From Streptomyces diastatochromogenes (GTDB taxonomy: Bacteria > Actinomycetota > Actinomycetes > Streptomycetales > Streptomycetaceae): a stretch of 64,000 bases of DNA. Under the pieces are notes generated by a model, which ran no database searches, was not told the origin of the DNA, and worked only from the letters and a program-made list of their open reading frames with translations. Below are positions 8,602 to 17,782 of this stretch, one piece after another; within the stretch, counting starts at the first letter, position 1, and the number at the start of each line of letters is the position of its first letter. The stretch spans positions 28,928 through 92,927 of the forward strand of contig NZ_MCGQ01000001.1 in NCBI RefSeq assembly GCF_002242805.1, in the 5' to 3' direction. The translations under genes and the position numbers were made by a program.

Positions 8602-8799
8602 TCAGCCGATCAAAGTCCGCAACACGGGCACGCTGCCGCCAGCGCTGATCAGGCCTGTGAGTACCGCTCCTGCCGCCGAGGTGCCGGTCAGAAAGGTGAG
8701 GCCTGCCACCACCAGACCGATCACCGCCGCGGTCAGCAGGACGAGGGCGGTGTGCAGTGACAGGAACGGGCCGGACGGCGGGGGCGGGGCGGAACTCAC
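8602..8799 (-). CDS. Small membrane protein
   Basis: A 65-residue protein with two hydrophobic stretches that look like transmembrane helices: LVLLTAAVIGLVVAGLTFL and a shorter Ala/Gly/Leu-rich segment before the C-terminal LRTLIG. The N-terminus is Pro-rich and probably cytoplasmic. I chose the GTG at 8799 because GGGAGAAA sits just before it. Small proteins of this type are common near Streptomyces regulatory genes; no function is known. Confidence 0.6.
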   Translation of the reverse strand: MSSAPPPPSGPFLSLHTALVLLTAAVIGLVVAGLTFLTGTSAAGAVLTGLISAGGSVPVLRTLIG

Positions 8800-9074
8800 T
8801 TGTTTCTCCCAGGTGTTGACCAGTCGGTGCCCGCTCCTATGTCGCGCGCGCCGCACCGCCCCACGGGCGTTTCCTCGGCCGCGTCCGCCATAAAAGATCT
8901 TGAAGAGATTCCGTGGGATTCCCTGCCTGAGCGCACTTACAAGAGCAGACCGCTGGACAACAGGAAAGGGGAGGGCATGCAGGGCGACGGCGTGGATGGC
9001 CTACCGGGGGTCGCGCACGTCCGGGACTTACAACCTGCAGGCTGTCCCGGAGAGCATGAACTGGGCGCGCCAGT

Positions 9075-9803
9075 ATGAGAGATGACCTGGACAGGGTGGG
9101 CCCCGGCCGGCAGCCGGACGATCCCGGCCGCAGGAGGAACGACCGGAGGCTGGTTCGCCTGCTGGCCCAGGACGGCTTCCGGGGGCCGCGCTACGACCGG
9201 TTCGAGGAGAAGCTGGCCCGCTACGGCATCTCGGTGCTGCGCGCCTGGATGCACTCCGGGTTCATCTTCCAGCTGGTCGCCGAGCGCGGCCTCGGGCTCA
9301 GGCCGCACGAGCGGGAGCTGGAGGAGCTGGCCTCGAACAGCGACCTGCGGGAGGAGTTGGCCACCATGACTGTGGCGTGCGCACTGGCCCGGTTCCGGCA
9401 GCGCGCCCTCGTCGAAGGCGGCTGGACCTTCGAGGGCGGCGCCAGCATCACCACCTACTTCATGGGGGCCTGCGTGTATGCCTTCCCCAACGAGTTCCGC
9501 AGATACCGGGCGAGCGAGCAGCGGCACCGTCGGGCGCTCCAGCGGCAGCAGCAAGTGTATGAGTTGCCCGTCAGCCCGCTCAGCACTGCCGACGAGGTCC
9601 TCGGCCCACAGCGCGTGCGGGACGCGCTGAAGGAGATCAGTGACCCGCGCGCCCGGGCAGCCCTGGCCCTTGTCCTGGACGGCTATACGCACGAAGAGAT
9701 CCAGGAACTGCTGGAGGCAACGTCCGTCCGTGCCATCGAGGGGCTGCTGTACCGGTGGAGAGTGAAGGCCAAGCGGGACGAAGAGGGTGAACAGCGTGGA
9801 TAG
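9075..9803 (+). CDS. Sigma-factor-like protein
   Basis: A 242-residue protein. The N-terminal half (RLLAQDGFRGPRYDRFEEKL to the segment FMGACVYAFPNEFRRYR) has the size and charge pattern of sigma region 2. The C-terminal part (LKEISDPRARAALALVLDGYTHEEIQELLEATSVRAIEGLLYRWR) reads as a region 4 helix-turn-helix. It is not a standard ECF sigma factor; such divergent relatives occur in Streptomyces accessory DNA. Its end overlaps the GTG of the LuxR-like gene by 17 bp, so the two work from one transcript. Promoter recognition is inferred, not shown. Confidence 0.65.
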   Translation: MRDDLDRVGPGRQPDDPGRRRNDRRLVRLLAQDGFRGPRYDRFEEKLARYGISVLRAWMHSGFIFQLVAERGLGLRPHERELEELASNSDLREELATMTVACALARFRQRALVEGGWTFEGGASITTYFMGACVYAFPNEFRRYRASEQRHRRALQRQQQVYELPVSPLSTADEVLGPQRVRDALKEISDPRARAALALVLDGYTHEEIQELLEATSVRAIEGLLYRWRVKAKRDEEGEQRG

Positions 9804-11247
9804 CCGCAATGACGACTTCGACGCGCTGATGGAGCAGTCGTCCCTCGGCGCCCAGGGGGTCCGTCAGCTGAGCGAGCGCACCTCCGCCGAACAGGTACGG
9901 GTGGCCCGCCGCATCGCTGAGCTGCGCCGCCAGCTTGCGCACGGCGAGGGAGAAGGCGAGGACGGTCTTGAGGCGGCCCGGGAGATCCGGCAGCTGCTGG
10001 ACTCCATCAGCCGCCGTCCTGGCGGTGAAGTCCCCAGGGCTCAGGCGGCTTTCAGGCAGGATTCACCGGCCACGGCGGACCTGGGCCCGGCCATGCCCGC
10101 ATCCGCTGCTCTTCCGGGCCGCTCGGTCAGCCGTCCCTGGGCGTCGCGGGAACCGGGAGCGGGTGGGGTAGCGGCAGAGCGTCGCACGGGCGAACACTCG
10201 CACGGTGTCGATCGTTTGTGCGAGGTCGGGGATCGCGTGTATGCCCGGGCTGTACGGCGCGGCCGCGTGCCGCGCTGGGACGCGGAGGCGGTGCCCTGCC
10301 TGCTGGAGCTTGCCCTGCTGCACCCCGACCCCGACGACGGGGACTGGCTGGTGCCGACCACCCCCAATGAGATCATGGCCCGGCTGCTGCGCGGCGTCTA
10401 CGACGAGGTCAGGGAGAGCCAGCAGCGGGTGGGTTCGGCGGTGGCAGCCTTCGAATGGTATGCCGGTCTGGGCCGCCAGGCGCAGGCCGCCCCGACGTCC
10501 GTCGAAGGCACGGCGATCCGGGTCCTGGACGGGCAATCACGCATCCAGGCCGCGCTGGACGAGGCTACCCGGGCCTCCACAACCGAGGTCCTCACCATCC
10601 AGCCCGCCGGTATCCCCCGCGAGCACGAACTCGCGGAGGGCCTGCACCGGGCGCTGGAGCTGCGCGGCCGGGGCGTCCGTATGCGCGACCTGTACACACA
10701 CGTCGCCCGCCACAGCCAGCGCCTGCTCAACCACCTGGAGCTCATGGGCGGCTCGGTCGAGGCACGCACCCTCGACGAGGTAGCCGAGCGTCTGATCCTC
10801 TTCGACCGCACGGTGGCCTTCATCCCGGCCAACGCCGACCGCACGATGGCTCTGGAACTGCGCCATCCGGCCCTGGTCGATTACTTGGCCACCGTCTTCG
10901 AGCGCCTCTGGCGGCTCGCCGTCCCACTGACCGCCCCCCTGTCCGACACCTCCATCGAGGGCATCTCCCACCGCGAGCAGTCCATCGCCGCGCTACTCGC
11001 CGAGGGCCACCAGGACGCGGTGATCGCCGAACGACTCGGCATCAGCGTCCGCACCTGCCGCGCCCATATCGCCCGCCTATCGGAAACCCTCGGCGCAGCC
11101 AGCCGCACGCAGCTCGGCGTGCGCATCGCCCAGATGGGCCTGGACGGATCAACACGGTACGCCGAGACCATCAGCGCAGGAGGCAACGACTCCGAGGATG
11201 CGGACCAGGAGGAGATGAGCAGTTCCTCCAGCCGATGGCACCGATGA
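9787..11247 (+). CDS. LuxR-type regulator with PLD-like sensor domain
   Basis: A 486-residue protein. Residues 1-160 are charged and low-complexity. Residues 250-380 match the domain found in many Streptomyces LuxR proteins (EVLTIQPAGIPREHELAEGL, RMRDLYTHVARHSQ, LFDRTVAFIPANADRTMALE), related to the TrmB/phospholipase-D-like fold. Near the C-terminus is a LuxR helix-turn-helix (REQSIAALLAEGHQDAVIAE, then LGISVRTCRAHIARLSETLG). The signal sensed is unknown. It starts at GTG 9787 inside the sigma-like gene, implying coupled expression. Confidence 0.8.
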   Translation: MNSVDSRNDDFDALMEQSSLGAQGVRQLSERTSAEQVRVARRIAELRRQLAHGEGEGEDGLEAAREIRQLLDSISRRPGGEVPRAQAAFRQDSPATADLGPAMPASAALPGRSVSRPWASREPGAGGVAAERRTGEHSHGVDRLCEVGDRVYARAVRRGRVPRWDAEAVPCLLELALLHPDPDDGDWLVPTTPNEIMARLLRGVYDEVRESQQRVGSAVAAFEWYAGLGRQAQAAPTSVEGTAIRVLDGQSRIQAALDEATRASTTEVLTIQPAGIPREHELAEGLHRALELRGRGVRMRDLYTHVARHSQRLLNHLELMGGSVEARTLDEVAERLILFDRTVAFIPANADRTMALELRHPALVDYLATVFERLWRLAVPLTAPLSDTSIEGISHREQSIAALLAEGHQDAVIAERLGISVRTCRAHIARLSETLGAASRTQLGVRIAQMGLDGSTRYAETISAGGNDSEDADQEEMSSSSSRWHR

Positions 11248-11270
11248 CCGGCGCGCACCCGGGGGCGTGC

Positions 11271-11690
11271 TCAGGATTTCGTCCGCACCATGCGGCGGCC
11301 GTCGCACCCCACTGCCAAGTCCCCCGCAGCGAGGACGGTGTCCGCCGGGGCGCGGTGCTCCTGAAGGCTGATCAGAGTGGGCAGGACCTGCGGGGCGCGG
11401 GTGACGTGAGCACTCTCGGAGAGCAGCAGCGGGAAAGACAGCTGCGCAGGCACGGTGTTGCCGGCCGCAGTTGGGAGATCCACCAGCTCCGCGGCCAGGA
11501 CCTCGCGGTCGTCGGAAGCCAGCACACTGAGGAACCGGTCCGTGGAGACACCGGCACCCTGGGACACGCTCACAACCTCCAGCCGGAACCGCCCACACTG
11601 CAACTCCCCCTGGCTGGCCGCGTGCGCCCGCACCCCGACCTCCAAGTGCGGCGGCACCCCCGAGGCTCGTCGGGCCCCACGTCCAGGGCC
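11271..11690 (-). pseudogene. Lanthipeptide dehydratase (LanB-type) fragment
   Basis: About 135 residues match the middle of LanB-type lanthipeptide dehydratases: GRFRLEVVSVSQGAGVSTDR, then PAQLSFPLLLSESAHVTRAP, then QVLPTLISLQEHRAP and DLAVGCDGRRM. The full protein is about 1,000 residues; here both ends are missing, the last residues (VRTKS) are unrelated, and upstream bases do not continue in frame. It is the relic of a lanthipeptide cluster whose other genes are not in this window. Confidence is good for the family and high for non-function. Confidence 0.65.
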
Positions 11691-11699
11691 GCAACCAGT

Positions 11700-12094
11700 T
11701 CGTTGGTCGCGGCCGTCGAGCGCGGCGGCTCGAGTAGCTGTTGTCGCTGAACGGCCCATCGGCCTGGTGGTGTTTGCGCCGGTGTGCGCTGAATGGATTT
11801 TCAAGCGACGGCGCGCGCTGTATCAGGATGACTTACCGGCAACATTTGTCGCATTCCGTCAAAACACGCTCAGGTTTTTACATCGCCTTGCCACCTGCGG
11901 TCAGAAAAGGGCCCGGGCCCTTGGTTTTCGCGCGCTGATGCGGCGGCTTACCCGTTACTGCCTCACTCTGATGGCCGAGCGAGGCAGGCACACGCTAATC
12001 TCGCGCCGGAGATAGGTCCCGGCCCCGAGGCTGGCACCGAAAGACCGGGAACCCCTCCGCATTTTGACCAACCATCAATTCGACAAGGAAAGAG
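11700..12094. other. AT-richer intergenic region
   Basis: About 390 bp, lower in GC than its surroundings between about 11,800 and 11,880, with no supported gene. It ends in the promoter region of the small membrane protein gene (AAGGAAAGAG before its ATG). The composition suggests acquired or decayed DNA. Confidence 0.45.
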
Positions 12095-12349
12095 ATGACT
12101 GATCCCCGCGTTGTCACCGGCACCGTGGTGTCCGGGACGCCTCTGGACGGTAGCAATGCCGACAGGAATTACGCACGCCTGCGTGCCTTCGCTGTCACGC
12201 TGGGCTTGGGCCCGATTGTCGTGCTTGTTCTGTCCTTCGTTCTGTCGCGCTCTGAGTGGCCTGCTGCCGCGTGCGTCGCATTCGCGATGACCGCGGCGGC
12301 CGCGGCTCGCGCGTCCCGGATCGAGTTCCTGTGGGCGCGCCTCGACTGA
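12095..12349 (+). CDS. Small two-helix membrane protein
   Basis: An 84-residue protein. After a polar N-terminus (TDPRVVTGTVVSGTPLDGSN) come two hydrophobic helices, roughly residues 31-50 and 55-73, and a short charged tail. AAGGAAAGAG precedes the ATG. No family is recognised; probably an inner-membrane protein. Confidence 0.6.
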   Translation: MTDPRVVTGTVVSGTPLDGSNADRNYARLRAFAVTLGLGPIVVLVLSFVLSRSEWPAAACVAFAMTAAAAARASRIEFLWARLD

Positions 12350-12460
12350 GCCGGCCGTGAGGGGATGGTGCCGGGCAGCGTCAGCGCTGTCCGGTACCAC
12401 CTGGCCATGCCGGTGCTGCGGCGCCGGCGCACCGGATCGAGGTCGGGAGAGGACTGCGTG

Positions 12461-13549
12461 GTGACGGATCGTTGGTCGCAGGCGGACACGTGCGTGGTAT
12501 GTGCGGGTCCCCTGGTGCAGAACACGGGTGCAGGCCGGCGCCGCCGGTACTGTGGCACGGCATGCCGCCGTCGGGCTCAGCGGCAGCGGCAGGCGCGCCA
12601 GAGTGCGGTCGCTGAACAGCAGGGCCCGTTGGGCCGCGCGGTGGCCACGGAGGTCCACCGGCTGGCCGGGCAGCTTTTGGCCAGCGAGCTGCGCCAGGAG
12701 GAACTGGCCACGCTGCTGGAACGCACCGAGGCGATCCGCCGCGAGTTGGATATCTACACCGCGGCTGCGGTCCAGGACGCCCGGCACCGGGGTGAGAAAT
12801 GGGATGCGGTGGCCCGGGCCGCGCATGTCGCGCCGGAGACGGCGCGCGCCCGGTGGGGACCGGAGCGGGTGGCCCGGATGATGGTCCTGCATGCCAATGA
12901 CAAGCGGGCCGCTCCCGCCCGGTGGCGTTCCGCGCGCCCTGTAGCGGCTGCGGAGGCATGGGAGGACACGGACGCTGATCAGACGGATCATGCCGCCAGT
13001 CCGGTCGGTCAGCTGGCATCGGCGCTGGCACAGCTTCAGGTCAGCAGTGGCAAGACGATCCGGGAAGTCGCCGACCTCACCATGCTGTCGCCGTCGTTCA
13101 TTTCCCGGGTCCTGTCCGGTGACCGCCTGCCGACCTGGGACCTGGTGTGCGCGCTGACCGACATCTTCGGCTCGGATCCTGCCGAGTTGCGGGTGCTGTT
13201 CGAAGCCGCGCACGGGGTGACGGCACCGCAACGCCAGCCCGTCACCGCGGCCATCGAGCAGCTGCATGCCGCCGTACGGGGGCTGTACCTGGCAGCCAAG
13301 TCGCCCTCGGCCGACCAGATTGAAGCACTGAGTGCCAAAGCCGTCACTGCTGCAGCAGCTCGCCGCCTGCTGAGGGGCGTGGACGTCCCGGAATGGGAGG
13401 TTCTGTCGGCTCTCGTCAGCACGTTGGGCGGCCGGCCCGCGGAAGTCAAACCCCTGTGGGAGGCGGTGCACTACGCATTCTTGATGTGCGACGACCCGCG
13501 TCTGCCGGACGGCACCACGCACATCACGGCGCTTGGAGAGCGCCAGTGA
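12461..13549 (+). CDS. XRE regulator with N-terminal zinc-finger-like motif
   Basis: A 362-residue protein. Near the N-terminus is CVVCAGPLVQNTG...RYCGTACRRRAQRQRQ, a Cys4 treble-clef-like motif of the type that ends in CRxRxxR in CGNR-like proteins. A coiled region follows, then a short helix-turn-helix (WDAVARAAHVAPETARARW). The C-terminal half holds an XRE domain (TIREVADLTMLSPSFISRVL, SGDRLPTWDLVCALTDIFG) and a second degenerate copy (KAVTAAAARRLLRGVDVPEW). GTG at 12461 with GGGAGAGG before it. Its stop overlaps the next gene's start (GTGA). Confidence 0.7.
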   Translation: MTDRWSQADTCVVCAGPLVQNTGAGRRRRYCGTACRRRAQRQRQARQSAVAEQQGPLGRAVATEVHRLAGQLLASELRQEELATLLERTEAIRRELDIYTAAAVQDARHRGEKWDAVARAAHVAPETARARWGPERVARMMVLHANDKRAAPARWRSARPVAAAEAWEDTDADQTDHAASPVGQLASALAQLQVSSGKTIREVADLTMLSPSFISRVLSGDRLPTWDLVCALTDIFGSDPAELRVLFEAAHGVTAPQRQPVTAAIEQLHAAVRGLYLAAKSPSADQIEALSAKAVTAAAARRLLRGVDVPEWEVLSALVSTLGGRPAEVKPLWEAVHYAFLMCDDPRLPDGTTHITALGERQ

Positions 13550-14037
13550 CCGCACGCAGAGCCCCGTCCCTCACCCCACGGCCCTCTCACACCCGCACCG
13601 GCGTGCGCCGTGATCCGCATCCTGGCCATGGCGGCCTTCGGGCCGAGCGTGCCGCCGTGGCCGCTTTCGCCGCTTTCCGCGAACGTCAATTTGAGCCGTA
13701 TCTGCAGTACGCAGCACTGCGGATCGGTCAACCTTGCGCGGCCGAGAAAGCTGTCGCTGCGGCCTTCACCGAACTGGCGGTGTCGTGGACCGTCGTCCTG
13801 GGCAGCTCCGGCCCGGCCGCTGTCGCCTGGGACATCCTCCACGATCACATCGACCACGCTCTGGGCCTTGAGACACAGACCTCGCCGTCCGGGCGGACCG
13901 TGCGATCCCTTCAGCTGGACGCCCACGTGCTGCACCGCAGGCTGCGGCTCAGTTCGGAACGGGTTGCCGAGGTACTCGGCGTAGCGCTCGAGGACCTTGC
14001 CAGCCTGCTGCCCTCCCCCGCCGCTCCGATGGAGTGA
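13546..14037 (+). CDS. Sigma-like regulatory protein, translationally coupled
   Basis: A 163-residue protein. After a basic Pro-rich N-terminus, the segment AFAAFRERQFEPYLQYAALR and a later HRRLRLSSERVAEVLGVALEDLASLLP resemble sigma regions 2 and 4 in miniature. The GTG at 13546 overlaps the stop of the XRE gene, so both are made together. I read it as a sigma-like or anti-sigma-like partner of that regulator; this is inference. Confidence 0.55.
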   Translation: MTARRAPSLTPRPSHTRTGVRRDPHPGHGGLRAERAAVAAFAAFRERQFEPYLQYAALRIGQPCAAEKAVAAAFTELAVSWTVVLGSSGPAAVAWDILHDHIDHALGLETQTSPSGRTVRSLQLDAHVLHRRLRLSSERVAEVLGVALEDLASLLPSPAAPME

Positions 14038-14133
14038 CAATCGGCCACTTCACGGCGCGCCGATGTGACTCGCGTCACTACACTGTGCCGTCTCGGCGCC
14101 GGATGGCGGTGTGCGGGCAGGAGGGGGACACGG

Positions 14134-14937
14134 GTGAGCTTGCCGTACGGAGTGGATGTCTCGGTTCCGAGTGTGGCCCGGATGTACGACAGTCTGCTGG
14201 GCGGCCGGGACAATTACCCCGCTGACCGCGCGGCCTGCAGCGCACTCCTCGAACAAGTGCCCAGCATGAGGGAACTCGCCCTGAACAACCGCCAGTTCCT
14301 GCGCCGGGTCGTGCACACGCTGGCCGCCCATTACGGCATCCGCCAGTTCATCGATCACGGATCGGGCCTGCCCACCCAGGACAACGTCCACGAGATCGCG
14401 CAGCGCGTCGACCCTGCAAGCCGGGTGGTGTACATCGACAACGACCCCAGCGTCCGCGCCATGGGCGGCGTCTTGTTGGAGACCAATGAGCGCACCGCCG
14501 TGCTCCAGGCCGACATGCGCGACACCGGGGAGATCTTCGACAGCGAGCCCGTGCGCCGGCTCATCGACCTCGATGAACCGGTGGCGGCCCTGTTCGTGTC
14601 CGTGCTGCACTGCATCCCCGACAGCAGCCGGCCCGGCGAGCTGATCGCCCACGTCGCGGACAGGCTGCCTTCCGGCAGCATGATGGTGGTCTGCCAGTTG
14701 GTCAGCGACTCCCCCAAGATCCGCGACTTCGTCACCGGCTTCATGGACGAACAGACCCAGGGGCACTGGGGCCGCGTACGCGAGAAATCGGATGTCGCGG
14801 CCTTCTGCGCGCCCCTGGAGCTAGTGGACCCAGGGCTGACAGAAGTCTCCGCCTGGCGGCCCGGCCACGACGATGTCCCCGCTCAACTCACCTGGGAATG
14901 GGAGGAGTACGGGGGCGTGGGCTTCGTCCGCCACTGA
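14134..14937 (+). CDS. SAM-dependent methyltransferase, SAV2177/DUF574 family
   Basis: A 267-residue protein of the large Streptomyces SAV2177 family. Signature segments are ARMYDSLLGGRDNYPADRAA near the N-terminus, RQFIDHGSGLPTQDNVHEIA (SAM-binding loop) and VVYIDNDPSVRAMG. Substrates are unknown; family members are often located next to XRE/HATPase regulator genes. I start it at GTG 14134, preceded by GGCAGGAGGGGGA, because residues encoded further upstream are not conserved in style. Confidence 0.85.
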   Translation: MSLPYGVDVSVPSVARMYDSLLGGRDNYPADRAACSALLEQVPSMRELALNNRQFLRRVVHTLAAHYGIRQFIDHGSGLPTQDNVHEIAQRVDPASRVVYIDNDPSVRAMGGVLLETNERTAVLQADMRDTGEIFDSEPVRRLIDLDEPVAALFVSVLHCIPDSSRPGELIAHVADRLPSGSMMVVCQLVSDSPKIRDFVTGFMDEQTQGHWGRVREKSDVAAFCAPLELVDPGLTEVSAWRPGHDDVPAQLTWEWEEYGGVGFVRH

Positions 14938-14965
14938 GCAGCGCGGATACGGCGGCACCTCGGCG

Positions 14966-15880
14966 TCACCGCCAGGCCTCCAGCGCCTCCTGCAGCAGCG
15001 AGGGAGTCTGCTCCACCGGGCTCGCCACCCCGCACAGCTGGTTGAGAACCGCCTGGTACCGCTCGGACTCCGACGGCTTCTCGCGGTAGACGGCCCCCTC
15101 GTACTGCTCCAGGTACACCAGGTCGGGCAGGTATTCGGGGGCGAAGAACCGCAGGTGCACGATCGGATGCCCGATCGCGCCGGCCGCCCCCACCGACAGG
15201 GGGGCGATCTGCAGGCGAAGCCGGAAACGCAGATCCTCCAGCAAGGCGAGCAGATGCTTGATCTGCCGGTACATGACGCCGGGGCTACCGACCGGGCGCC
15301 GGAAGACCTCGGAGTCCATCACTGCCAGTAGCGTCGGCGGGTCGGTTTCGCGCCGCAGCATGCCGATGCGCTGCACGCGCAGGCTCACGCGGTCTGCGAT
15401 CTCCTTCGCCGGCAGGGTCGGGTGCGTTGCCCGGATCACGATCTGGGCATATTCCTCGGTCTGCAGCCATCCCGGGACCAGCTGCGGCTCGTAGGAAAGA
15501 ATGCGCCGGGCCGCGGGTTCCATGGCCAGCAGCGGGCGCAGGGTGGTCGGTGCGGCGTGGGCATACGGCTGCCACACCTCGGGTTTTGCAGCCTCCTGCA
15601 TGAGCGCCGTGATCCGCTGCCGCTCCACAGGGTCGCGCACGCCGTACTCGTCCAGCAGCCGCTCCACCTCCGCTGGCTTGAGGGCGGTGAGGCCGGTCTC
15701 CAGGCGGCTGATGGTCGATTCGGAGGCGTCGATACACCGGGCGGCCTGCCGCGGACCGATCCGGGCGTAGTCGCGGCAGCGCCGCAGATGCCCCGCGAGC
15801 GCCCTGCGGTGGGCAGCTGCGCCCCACTCCGGCCGGTGCGGAAATCCGAGAATGGAAGGCGCCTTCTGCTCGGCTGCCAT
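14966..15880 (-). CDS. XRE regulator with DUF5753 domain
   Basis: A 304-residue protein. Residues 20-75 are the helix-turn-helix (LAGHLRRCRDYARIGPRQAA, then CIDASESTISRLETG). The rest is the DUF5753 domain, with the hallmark SYEPQLVPGWLQTEEYA and a C-terminal VYLEQYEGAVYRE. In Streptomyces these proteins (WhiJ type) act with a small DUF397 protein and a HATPase, both found just downstream. I use the ATG at 15880; the open frame continues upstream without a better ribosome site. The tail is typical in length, so it looks intact. Confidence 0.85.
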   Translation of the reverse strand: MAAEQKAPSILGFPHRPEWGAAAHRRALAGHLRRCRDYARIGPRQAARCIDASESTISRLETGLTALKPAEVERLLDEYGVRDPVERQRITALMQEAAKPEVWQPYAHAAPTTLRPLLAMEPAARRILSYEPQLVPGWLQTEEYAQIVIRATHPTLPAKEIADRVSLRVQRIGMLRRETDPPTLLAVMDSEVFRRPVGSPGVMYRQIKHLLALLEDLRFRLRLQIAPLSVGAAGAIGHPIVHLRFFAPEYLPDLVYLEQYEGAVYREKPSESERYQAVLNQLCGVASPVEQTPSLLQEALEAWR

Positions 15881-15970
15881 ACCAGGCACTCCTATCGAAC
15901 TGTTCAGGGAGCCCGAGTATGGCAGCCGCACCTCACCGGTGTCAGGAAGTGGCCATGTCTCTACCGGCTG

Positions 15971-16207
15971 TTACGAGAGGGTGAAGTCGAACTCCCCCTC
16001 CCTGACCCCCGCGAAGAATGCTGCGATCTCCTCTCGCGTATAGACGAGGGCGGGTCCCTGGGGGAAACGGGAGTTACGCATAGCCACGTCCCCGCCGGGA
16101 AGGGAAGCAACCTCCACGCAGTTCCCATTGCCCCCGCTGTGGCGGCTCTTGCACCATGCAACACCCTCAATCATGTCCGCACCGACACCGTTTTCCACCC
16201 GCTGCAT
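15971..16207 (-). CDS. DUF397 protein
   Basis: A 78-residue protein with the complete DUF397 signature: WCKSRHSGGNGNCVEVASLP, then VAMRNSRFPQGPALVYTREE, ending in FFAGVREGEFDF. These small proteins accompany DUF5753-type XRE regulators and are thought to modulate their DNA binding. The ATG at 16207 (MQRVENG) has GGAGAGG about 10 bp before it and is preferred to the internal ATG at 16174. The gene lies 90 bp upstream of the XRE gene on the same strand, so the two may be co-transcribed. Confidence 0.85.
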   Translation of the reverse strand: MQRVENGVGADMIEGVAWCKSRHSGGNGNCVEVASLPGGDVAMRNSRFPQGPALVYTREEIAAFFAGVREGEFDFTLS

Positions 16208-16282
16208 ACCGACCGCGCCTCTCCAAGTCTTTTCTCGGCCAGCGATGACCCGGACCGCCGACCGACCGCGTGTACGAATTAA

Positions 16283-16306
16283 GTGGTCCTGCAATTGCAG
16301 GACCAC
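16283..16306. promoter_or_regulatory. Perfect 24-bp palindrome between divergent regulators
   Basis: Arms GTGGTCCTGCAA and TTGCAGGACCAC with no spacer. It lies 76 bp before the DUF397 start and 90 bp before the HATPase start, in the shared divergent promoter. The perfect symmetry and position argue for an operator, most simply for the DUF5753-type XRE protein encoded nearby. Outside bases AAGT and ACTT extend a weaker symmetry. Confidence 0.65.
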
Positions 16307-16396
16307 ACTTGCAGGAACGATGAACAGGCCGGAATAGTGACGGTCAAGACGGCACGCCAGGCTTGACACGGCAAACCAGGTTCCGGGGGACGGACG

Positions 16397-16945
16397 ATGA
16401 CGCCACGTCACAACGACAACATTCAGCCACTGCCCGCGCCTAGATCGCCCTGTGCCCGGGAGCTACCCATGTTCCTCGGCGATCCACCCGCGTACACTCC
16501 CAATCTGGCCGTCCGTACCGGCCTGGGCAGCACCCCGTTCGCCGCACGGCGCATCCCCGCCGCCACCAACTGCTGCTACGTAGCACGGCAGTTCACCCGC
16601 CAGACCCTGCGCAGCTGGAACCTGAACGGGATCTGCGACGACACCGTCCAAGTCGCCTCCGAACTCGTCGCGAACGCCGTCCGCCACGGCCGGGTACGCA
16701 TCCTTCGCCCAGACAGTCCGCAGGCCGCTGTCTGGCTCGCACTCGCCCTGCGCCCACACACCCTCTTGTGCATCGTCCGCGATCCCAGCCGGCGCCGTCC
16801 CCTGCTCGCATTCCCCGCGCCCATGGCCGAACGCAACCGCGGACTGCCCATCGTCAACGCCCTCAGCAGCACATGGGGCTGGACAGCAGACACCCGCGCC
16901 AGGGGAAAGTCCGTCTGGGCTCGACTCTCACTCCCCGAGACCTGA
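16397..16945 (+). CDS. HATPase (RsbW-like anti-sigma type) ATP-binding protein
   Basis: A 182-residue protein. Residues 60-170 form a HATPase_c_2 domain: CDDTVQVASELVANAVRHG (N box, with the usual E and N), then VRDPSRRRP in place of the G1 box, and NRGLPIVNALSSTWGW (G2 region). In Streptomyces these kinases or nucleotide-binding proteins pair with DUF397 and DUF5753 genes, as here. The D-x-G of a typical G1 box is weak, so kinase activity is uncertain. ATG at 16397 follows GGGGGACGG. Confidence 0.8.
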   Translation: MTPRHNDNIQPLPAPRSPCARELPMFLGDPPAYTPNLAVRTGLGSTPFAARRIPAATNCCYVARQFTRQTLRSWNLNGICDDTVQVASELVANAVRHGRVRILRPDSPQAAVWLALALRPHTLLCIVRDPSRRRPLLAFPAPMAERNRGLPIVNALSSTWGWTADTRARGKSVWARLSLPET

Positions 16946-17259
16946 CACGGCGTCGATGGACGGATCGTTGACGGTGCCGCGCGCGAGCGCCAGCAGATCC
17001 CGAGAACGGCGAGAATGGTCGCTAGTGCTCTGACCGGGAAGGTTCACCGAGGAAGCGTGCCAAGGAGTCTCCTGATCATGCCCGTTGCCGAGGCCCTGGA
17101 TCGCCGACGTGGTCCGTGAATTGCAGGCTGAGGGCCGATGCCCTCCACGGCCTGTATGGCTACGACGTCGCGCCTTCTCACCGACCCGAGCCTGCTTCCG
17201 CGAACCCGAGTCGCGGGAAGCATCGTCCATCGCCCGCGCCGACCAGCAGGCCCTCCTCC
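16946..17259. other. Gap before integrase remnant
   Basis: About 310 bp with open frames but no recognisable protein. Bases from about 17,090 may be the decayed upstream part of the integrase-like gene that follows. Confidence 0.4.
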
Positions 17260-17605
17260 GGTGCGCCGAGCCTCCCCGGTCCCCGAACCGCTCGCGGAAC
17301 TTCTGTTCCGCTGGATCGACAGCCGGGACAACTTGAGCACCGCGACAATCCATGCCTCACGGTGGCTGTTCCCTGGCCGCCGAGCCGGGCAACCGCTCCA
17401 CCCCGACGTCCTTGCGGTCCTCCTCAACGACCTTGGCATCCCCACCACCGCCGGCCGCACCGCCGCGATCCGGCAGCACGTGCTGGAGACGCCCGCCCCA
17501 GTCGTCGCGGAAGCTCTGAGCTACCACCGGGGTGACCACGGCCAAACTGGCCTCCGAAGCCGGAGGCACCTGGAGCCGATACGCCTCTGAAGACCACTGG
17601 CGGTC
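17260..17605 (+). pseudogene. Frameshifted integrase-like C-terminal fragment
   Basis: One frame gives PEPLAELLFRWIDSRDNLST, then SRWLFPGRRAGQPLHPDVL and GRTAAIRQHVLETPAPVVAE, which match Streptomyces tyrosine-recombinase-like proteins around the RxxR/H-x-x-R region. It breaks near 17,540. The expected ending, TTAKLASEAGGTWSRYASED (which should carry the tail Tyr), continues in another frame. The N-terminal half is absent. This looks like a relic of a site-specific integration event at the left side of the island. Confidence 0.6.
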
Positions 17606-17782
17606 ACCACCAGGCTAGACCCCTCGGAGAACTGATGACAGTTGAATACGCGAGCGAGCGCGCCGGTATCACCCCCCGCTTCGAGCGCAGCAGTGCGCTG
17701 TTTACCTGCGCCAAGGTGCGAGGGCCGTGGTGGCTATTTACGGTTGCTTCAGTGATGACCGCTGGTTGCGAGGAGGCGCAAC

